Below, one piece after another: positions 37,501-46,500 of a stretch of 64,000 nt of DNA. Position 1 is the first letter of the stretch. Every line of letters begins with the position of its first letter. The notes beneath the pieces were generated by a model that was given only the letters and a program-made list of their open reading frames with translations, had not been told where the DNA came from and ran no database searches. Source of the stretch: Branchiostoma floridae (Eukaryota > Chordata > Leptocardii > Amphioxiformes > Branchiostomatidae). A program made the position numbers and the translations under genes. The DNA lies in contig NC_049995.1 of NCBI RefSeq assembly GCF_000003815.2, positions 5,530,933-5,594,932 on the forward strand, given 5' to 3'.

Positions 37501-40500
37501 GTCATTGAGGCCTCATGAAAAAATATGTACATTTTTGTCAATTTCATATCATGATGTTAGGATTTTTAGACAGACAGGGTGAAATCTGTACCTATAGGTT
37601 TACCTTTTTCTACCTGGGGGGTCAGTACCACCTGTACATCCTTCTTTCCACCGGCACTTCTACCTACACTCTCTTTCACTCCAGCTTTCACATCAGCACA
37701 GGGCAAGAGCATGAAAGGAAGGAAGGAAGGAAGGAGGGAGGAAAAGATGGAAAAGAGGAAAAGAAAAGTTGTAACAGATACATGTACTATTGAAAGGAAA
37801 AGGGAAGAATACTACAATGGAATTATAAAGGCAATGAAAAGGAGGTATAGTGAATGACCTAAAGCTTGATTGGATAAGAATAGACCAATCACACAGCAGC
37901 ATCTCCTCATTACCATATATTAACATGACATCATCACTATGTCTGCTGCAGTGATGGTGTCCCTATTCCCATTGCGCACTGATTGGATTAGACTAATGAG
38001 TACACCTGTTCATACCATATAAGTACACGAGGGGCGAAGTGCCCACTGCCAGTACAGCGGACTCGTCCCCCACGTTGCCGACGTCCCCCACTTTGCCGAC
38101 GTAGCGTGACGTTTGCAGTTTTCCTCTTTTCTCGTGGTCAGGGTATACGCTGGTGAAGGTTTGGACGTGACTGTTATTTGTGTGTTGTTTCTTTCTGGTT
38201 TTCGGTGAGAGCTTCAATGCAGTGGGGGTTGGTGTTTATAGAAGTAGACAAGTTTCCAGGGGCGTTTTCTTTTCTTTTTTCTTTTTTTGGTTACCGTATT
38301 GTGAGACGGCTCTCCTATCATGCCTGTGGTTTTTCTCCCGGCGTGGAGGTTGGCAAACTCCGGTGCGGTTTTTTTTAGGCTGTTGTTTTCTGTTTGACAT
38401 GCTGGTTGCCGGGTGTAAGTTACTAACGCCGTTCTGTATGTTAGCATGTCACAGGTACCAGCGCCACAGCCGGGAGCCCCGCAGCCGAGATTAGGCGTGG
38501 GGGCGAGAACGGCAGCTCAGCCGCAGCCAGGAGTCCAGCAAGGACCCGCACAGCCTGGAGGGGTCCAGCAGGCACCCGCACAGCCTGGAGGGGTCCAGCA
38601 GGCACCCGCACAGCCTGGAGGGGTCCAGCAGGCACCCGCGCAGCCTGGAGGGGTTCAGCAGGCACCCGCACAGCCTGGAGGGGTTCAGCAGGGACCCGCA
38701 CAGCCTGGAGGGGTCCAGCAGGCACCCGCGCAGCCTGGAGGGGTTCAGCAGGGACCCGCACAGCCTGGAGGGGTCCAGCAGGCACCCGCACAGCCTGGAG
38801 GAGTACAGCAGGGACCCGCACAGCCTCCCCTGCAGGGCGGTTTGCAGCCGCAGGCAGGACCACAGGCCGGCTTCCAAGGCGCTCTGGCCCCGGCAGGACC
38901 GCAGGTATCTATTTATTTTGATTTTAGCACGTGTGGGCAAACCGTTTTGGTCGGGGTGCTGTGCCTAGTTTTGGTGTCGGCAATGTAATTTTTGGAGTGT
39001 GTTAGTCTATAGGTTTTCGTTTGTGCCGCGGTTTTTTTGTCTGTTCGGTTAGTTTATCGCTGTGAGTTCGTCGTCCAGGGTACATGAGACATTTTTTGCA
39101 TACGTGCGGCTTCAGTTATGCTAATTTGTTGCGTCGCATGTTTCGTTACACCTGGGGAATGTCTAGGTGATGTAATCGTTTCAGGGTGTGGGCTTAACGT
39201 TCTCGTTCGTTACGCTCGAGCAGTGCCGGGAATACCGATAATACGTTTGTTTAAAAGAGATGTACACGAGGTGTACGGTATCGCACTTGGAAAGTGGCGA
39301 GAAATTTTACTTTGTGGAACGGAGATGTACACGAGGTGTACGATATCGCACTCGAGGAGTGGCGAGAAATTTTACATTTTGGAACAAAGATGTACACGAG
39401 GTGTACGATATCGCACTCGGGGAGTGGCGAGAAATTTTATATTGTGGAACGGAGATGTACACGAGGTGTACGATATCGCACTCGGGGAGTGGCGAGAAAA
39501 TTTTACTTTATGGAACAGAGATGTACACGAGGTGTACGAAGTCGCACTCGGGGAGTAGCGAGAAATTTTTACATTGTATAAAAGAGATGTACACGAGGTG
39601 TACGATATCGCACTCGGGGAGTGGCGAGAAAATTTTACATTATGGAACAGAGATGTACACGAGGTGTACGAAGTCGCACTCGGGGAGTAGCGAGAAATTT
39701 TTACATTGTATAAAAGAGATGTACACGAGGTGTACGATGTCGCACTTGGGAAGTGGCGAGAAGTTTCACATTGTTGAAAAGAAGATGTACACGAGGTGTA
39801 CGATATCGCACTCGAGGAGTGGCGAGAAATTTTACATTTTGGAACAAAGATGTACACGAGGTGTACGATATCGCACTCGGGGAGTGGCGAGAAATTTTAT
39901 ATTGTGGAACGGAGATGTACACGAGGTGTACGATATCGCACTCGGGGAGTGGCGAGAAAATTTTACTTTATGGAACAGAGATGTACACGAGGTGTACGAA
40001 GTCGCACTCGGGGAGTAGCGAGAAATTTTTACATTGTATAAAAGAGATGTACACGAGGTGTACGATATCGCACTCGGGGAGTGGCGAGAAAATTTTACAT
40101 TATGGAACAGAGATGTACACGAGGTGTACGAAGTCGCACTCGGGGAGTAGCGAGAAATTTTTACATTGTATAAAAGAGATGTACACGAGGTGTACGATAT
40201 CGCACTCGGGGAGTGGCGAGAAAATTTTACATTATGGAACAGAGATGTACACGAGGTGTACGAAGTCGCACTCGGGGAGTAGCGAGAAATTTTTACATTG
40301 TATAAAAGAGATGTACACGAGGTGTACGATGTCGCACTTGGGAAGTGGCGAGAAGTTTCACATTGTTGAAAAGAAGATGTACACGAGGTGTACGATATCG
40401 CACTCGAGGAGTGGCGAGATGTTTTAAATTGTTGAAGGAGGTGTACACAAGGTTTACCATATCGCGTTCGGGAAGTGGCGAGAAATTTTATTTTGTTTAA

Positions 40501-43500
40501 AAGATGTGCACGGGTGTACGACAGAGCACAGGGAAGTGGCGAGAAATGTTACTTGGTTAAAAATGTGCTTTTGGGGGTGGCGAAACATTGTACATTTGTT
40601 TAAAAGGGATGTGCACGAGGTGTGCGACAGCACGCGCAGAGCGTAAGTTTACAGTTGTTAAAGAGATGGATATGGGGCGTCGGATTGTGCATTTGGGTAG
40701 CGCTGGGATCTTTTTTACGGTGTGTAATGAGATGGGCACGGAGTATCTAATGTTAATTTGACAGATCAGGGAAGTTTTACGTGTGTCTAAAGATAGGTAC
40801 GCAAGGTGTACGACGTTGCGTGGGAAGTTCCGAAACTCTTTTGTTCTTAGAGAACTGATTGAATTGAATCATCGCTTGTGCGCGAGGTATACGGGTTCCC
40901 ACGGGGTGGTGGGCGGAAAAGGTCACAGATTTTTGGAAGTGTTGTCACGTGATGCAACGCGCTCGCAAGAGTCTCATGTTGATGGAGTGTGTTTCTCTTT
41001 TCAATCTTAGGACGTAGCGGACCTCCGAAGGGAGGTAAGCGAGATGCGGGGTCTGATGTCGCAATTGCAGCAGGGCCGCACTGTGGAGGATGTCCGAAGT
41101 GAGCTAGTCTACTACGCGGGGAGGCCACAGGCTGCCTTCGACCCTCACAGGGCCATGGGCCTCATGGAGACGTTGGTGCAACAGGCTAGGAGGGAGGCGC
41201 ACCCGAAAGCGAATGAGTTTCGGATCATTGTCGAGCGTGCATCGGTGCATCGCGACGAGTGGTTCTTTCCTGGACTCATTCTAAATCAGTTCGGCTCTGG
41301 AGAGGAGAAGAAAGTGGGCAAAGATATTGACTCGTTTGTAAACTTACAGAACAAGGTCCGCGGCGGTGGTGGTCGCGGCTACGTACCCACGTCATCAGCA
41401 AGGGGCCGCAGCTTCGGTGGGCGTCGCCAGACCCCGTACTACAACCCAACCCCGAGGCGAGGGAGGGGAAGAGGACGGCCGGGGCCTCAGCCCGATGACG
41501 CGTGTTTCAACTGCGGTAAACAAGGACACTGGGTTCGGGGTTGCCCCGAAACCCCAAGGAAATAGGGAAGATCAAAAATCTTCTCGTGAAGTTGGGAGCC
41601 TGAGTAACCGAGGGGAATACAGATGTGCGTATAACGTTTTGAAGTGTCAGGGCTCTTGTCCCAGTATTGGGCAGCTGTAGTACACTATAATTCGTTTTTG
41701 TTCTTTTCGTTTCTAGTTTGATTCTCAGCCGATAATTGAGTATGGTTGAGCCATAAGCGTGTGTAGTGCGCATGGGCCTGCGTGCCCGTTCCGTTTGTTA
41801 TTTTGACGAGACAATTATCTAGTGAGCGATGTCAGAGACTATAGATATTTACATAGGATCGGAAGAACGCAAATGTAACCTAGAAGGATAGAAGTGTGTG
41901 CATAAGGACTGAAGTGTCAGGGTGATGTGATGTTATATTCAGATCCTGTCCCAGTGTTTGACACCAGTAGCGCGCTATGATTCTTTTGTTGTTTTCTGTG
42001 ATCGTCGCTTCTCAGCCGATAATTGAGTAATTTGAGTCGTAAGCGTTTGTAGTGCGCATGGACCTGCGTGTCCAAGAATTACGTTTTCTCAACCCGATGT
42101 GTCAATTCTGTAAGGATCAATACTGTAATTCCTGGTTTTTTTTTCAATGTACGTTTATGTTCAGGGTTTCACGGTGACAACTGTAAAGTGAGCTTATTAT
42201 TGCTGATAACAATTGATTGGACTTAGTGACAATAACAAATGATCCATTCACTGTGAACATTTAGTTCCGAGAACAAGTTAATTTTTCTCAGACGGTGAAA
42301 GTGTGGTACCGAGAAGACAAAGTGAATTACAGTATAACAGTTTATGGCTAGTAAACGGGCAGGATCAGTTTTTGTTTTGTTTTTTGTTTTTCAAAGAGTG
42401 AAGAATAAAACTTCGAACTGGCATCGTTTCTCTTGAGTCGTGCCTAGCATTAAGGGGGAGGTTTTATTAGGGGCAGTAACTGGGCAATCTAGCCTGACCG
42501 TCACAGTTACATTTCTTTACGTGTTTTACATATTTCGCTGGGGAGGTAGATATGAAATTGAGACGACAATGAGGATGGTCGCGAGAATTTTTTGTAATCA
42601 TTATCTACGGTTTCAGTGCTTGGGGGGGTAAACACTGGAACGGGTCGTGGGAGTAGCGTTTGTTTATGAAAATAAGAAGGGGAAAATTTAACTTTTGCCC
42701 CGTGTTTACAAACAACTTAAAACTAATGGTCACGATACATTGATCAAGCGAGTGTAAACATACTGCTTAGTCGTCAGCATTAAGCGTAGGGTATACCAGT
42801 TTTCATGACAGATGACAGTTCAGGTAGCCGCAACATATTTGTTTACAGGAGAGGTCGGGTATGAGCTGACTTAATGCTATTCCGGGCTGACCAGGTTAAT
42901 GACGGTAAAGATTGTCAGGACGTAATCTTGGTAATTGAAGGAATATAAGCCCTTGACGTGTGCGTTATCAAACTCACCTCTCTTCTGTTGAGGCGCCACG
43001 ATTTCGACACAACGGTGGTTAGCGTATGTTATTGGGGCTCAGTCTCTTGGTTTCAGTTGAAATCAGGAAAGTTGCTGTAATTCCTTTGGCACAGTAGTTT
43101 GTGTCTTGCGTCGGGAAACACCTTCTTACAGCTCGACAATGTAGCTCGACCGGGTTCTCGGCGAGCGCCAAATGTAAATTTTAAGGTCAGAGTAGGACGT
43201 TTAATAGTTTTTAGAGCGGCTTTTCAAAGGGGGCCTATTGAGTTTAAACCTCCTCCTAAGTCCAGTTGTGCGCCAAAAAGCAGGGAAGCTTTAAGACTTT
43301 CACTCGTTTTGCTAGGCTGGAGCACACCCAAACGTGTAAGGTTTAATGATGGGACAAAGGGGGAAAAGCGTTGGTATAATAGGTCGACAGCGTCTCGCCA
43401 ACCTACAAATCGCGGTGGGCGTTCGCATGAATTGTAAACCTGGTTGTAAGCAATTGACCCCAAGGTCGACTTCTAACGTAGTGTTTCTCTTAAGTTTTAG

Positions 43501-46500
43501 TGATATCTCTAAGACCTGTAGGGTGGTAATGACGCGTAATTTGTCTGCGTAATAAACCGTCTAAACCTCCAAATGTGGATGACGGGCGTGTAAGGAAAGC
43601 TTCTACCTTCCAGATGGGTCCGTGGCTCGTCCCCAACGTCCATGAGTTCGAGATGCACCACCCAGTGTGTCCGATAGAGGCGTACAAGCAGCACCTCCTA
43701 GCGGAGGAAGTGTGGATCACAAGGCGAAGAGATGGGAAAGTGATTGTGCCTCCGCCAATCCAACAGGTGGCCTTGGGGAAAATCAAGGCCTCAGCGGACT
43801 CTTTAATGTTTCGGGACCCGGATAAGTTTCTGGCAGGGGGTATTCACAGGCACCTGGATGAATGGAAGGAAATTCTGGGGGATGGTCCTGGCGATAGGGA
43901 AGTGTTGGGTTGGATCGAAAATGGAGTAAATATCCTGGATTTTCTGCAACCGTTCACAGGTTCCTATAAAGGGGAGACATACATGGATAGTGCCTTTCCA
44001 CCCCCCAGATATTTCCAGAAATCATTTAGCTGTCGCCCCTTCGCGAAAGTTGTGTCTGACACAATCAGAGCTAGGATAGTCTCTGGGGCTGTGAATATAT
44101 GGGGAAGAGTAGGAGAGGTACCACCCCCGTATCTCGTCATGCCGCTCACGGTGGAGCCAGGAAAGCCCAGGTTGTGCCATGACCTCCGTTATTTGAACAA
44201 GTGGATGAAAGACTGCCCTTTCCAGTTAGATTCGATTCTGAACTTGACAAAATACGTAGGGCGCAACCAGTACCAAACAAAATGTGATGATAAAAGTGGC
44301 TACGACCACGTCTTATACACAGAGAGTAGCAAACCCCTGGTAGGTTTTCAGTGGGGCGGGATCTGGTATGTGTCAGCCTCTCTGAGTTATGGCTGGAAGG
44401 AGTCCGCTTTCGTGTATCAGAAGATAGGTTTGGTCCCTATGCACCGAATCAGGGCGTTAGGCGTGCCGTCTTCGTTATATATCGATGACAGGCACGCCGA
44501 GCGCCTCAGACTTCAGAGGAGAGGCGAGCCAGCCGAGTCGAAAGAGCTGTCTAAGCCTCAGGTAGTGGTCTGGTCGGATTTCGAGTTAGCGCAGGCAGCG
44601 TGTTTCATTATGTGCTATACGCTGGTGGTTTTGGGCTATTTCATAGGAATAAACAAGTCACAGCTCGACCCTGTTAAGTTCCTGGAGTTTCTGGGCCTAG
44701 GAGTTGACTCCCGGCTGCTAGCTTTCTTAGTCCCGGAAAGGAAGAGGGTTTCAGTAGCTAAGATAAGGGACGAAGCGCTCGCTCAGGATAGAGTGCCAAT
44801 AGTAACCCTGCAAAAACTCACTGGGAAGTTGGTGTCTTTTAGCCTAGCAGTACCAGCAGCTAAGCTTTATTGCCGGGAGATGTTTGCAGCCATTGCAAAA
44901 GCGGAGAGGGATGGCTCTACTATTCCCATACAAGGGGGGGTGTTGCGGGAGTTGAAGCATTGGAAATTTCTCGATAATTGGGAGGGTTGTGTGACGTGGA
45001 GAAAAGAGAAGCATGAGGTGGTCACCCTGTCTTCAGACGCGTCAGGTTTCAAATGGGCGGGGTCAGTTGAAACGAGCGAGGGTGAGGTACGGATAGGCGA
45101 TTACTGGCAAGGGAGCGAGACGGACGAGAGCATTGCCGTCAAAGAGACGGAGGCCCTGACAAGGGTCCTCCTGTCTATGGAGGAACATGTAAGGGATAAG
45201 AGGGTGATTGCGAGGGTAGACAATGCCAACCTCATCTCGGCGTGGGAGAATCAGGGAGGAAAGAGTTTGGGGTTGGTAAGAGCGGTGGTTAAGCTATGGG
45301 AGACTGTGGTGACGCTTAACGTCGACTTAAGCCTCAGGTATGTCCCTTCCGCCGCAAACCCAGCGGATGCTCCGTCTAGGAAGCTATCCGGGAAAGACGC
45401 CCAACTCCACCCTGAGGTTTTTGCTAGCATTGACGCTCAGTTCGGAGGTAGCCAGGGGTTCGACACAGATTTGATGGCACTCCCCTCCAACGTACAGACA
45501 GGGAGGGATGGGAAAAAGCTCAAATTCTTCAGCCCATACCCCGTCCCGGGAACGGAGGGTGTCGATGTATTGACTCAGTCCCTCGAGGGAAGGAATGCTT
45601 ATGTCTTCCCGCCTTTCGTTATGATAGAGCCTATTTTGAGTTTCATCTGGGAACAAAAGGCATCGGTTACTGTAGTTCTCCCTGATCTCACACCCAGGAA
45701 GTTCTGGTGGCCAGTGGTGTGGAGCAGAGCGGTGAAGGCGGTGAAGGTGGCAGAGGCCGGACAGCTGGTCCTACGGTGCCCTTCCCGCAGGGGACGGTGG
45801 ACGACGCGACCCACCGAGTCGGACCTCTGGGCTTTCCAGTTCGAGTCGTAGGGTTTAGCGGGGCGCCAAGACCGTGGGTCCCGGCCAAGAATTGTGCCTT
45901 GTGTCAGTACCCTAACGATTGGGATGCTAACTATTGTCAGAGGTGTGGTGTGGAGACCCGACAGGGAGGCGAGAACGGGAAGGGGGTCAGTCTTAGGATA
46001 GACCATGCCAAAATTGATAAAAGATATGAGGAAATCATGAGTGCAAATTTAAGTTCAGCCTACGCTAAGCAAAAGCAGGCCCTGGAGCGGCAATTGATAG
46101 AGTTCCTGATGGCCTTGCCGACCCCAAAAGGCATAGCGGCGGCTACTCCTACTGACGTGGTCAAATTCTTGATCTGGAAAGATGACATGGGCAGGACGAA
46201 AGTGCATGATTCGCGTTGTATGGCGGTAGGGGATAGCTGTGTTTGTGTAACAAGCTAGCCTTTCAAACGGTCGATTCGTATGTGGGAAAATTNNNNNNNN
46301 NNNNNNNNNNNNNNNNNNNNNNNNNNNNNNNNNNNNNNNNNNNNNNNNNNNNNNNNNNNNNNNNNNNNNNNNNNNNNNNNNNNNNNNNNNNNTGAGGGCC
46401 ATCTTTGCCAAGAATGGGAAGGGAAGTGACTGGGATGAAAGGTTGGGGTTAGGCAACCCGGCAGCTAGTGGGGAAGTTAAAAGTTATTTGAAGGCAGTTA

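Noticed and set aside
38441-38940. Minus-strand 140-149-residue frames opposite gag
   Set aside because: Shadows of the 30-bp gag repeat.
39118-40427. Frames up to 252 residues ([15 protein letters not shown] repeats) on both strands
   Set aside because: They are readings of the 65/66-bp array inside the putative gag intron; both strands are open and no domain is present.
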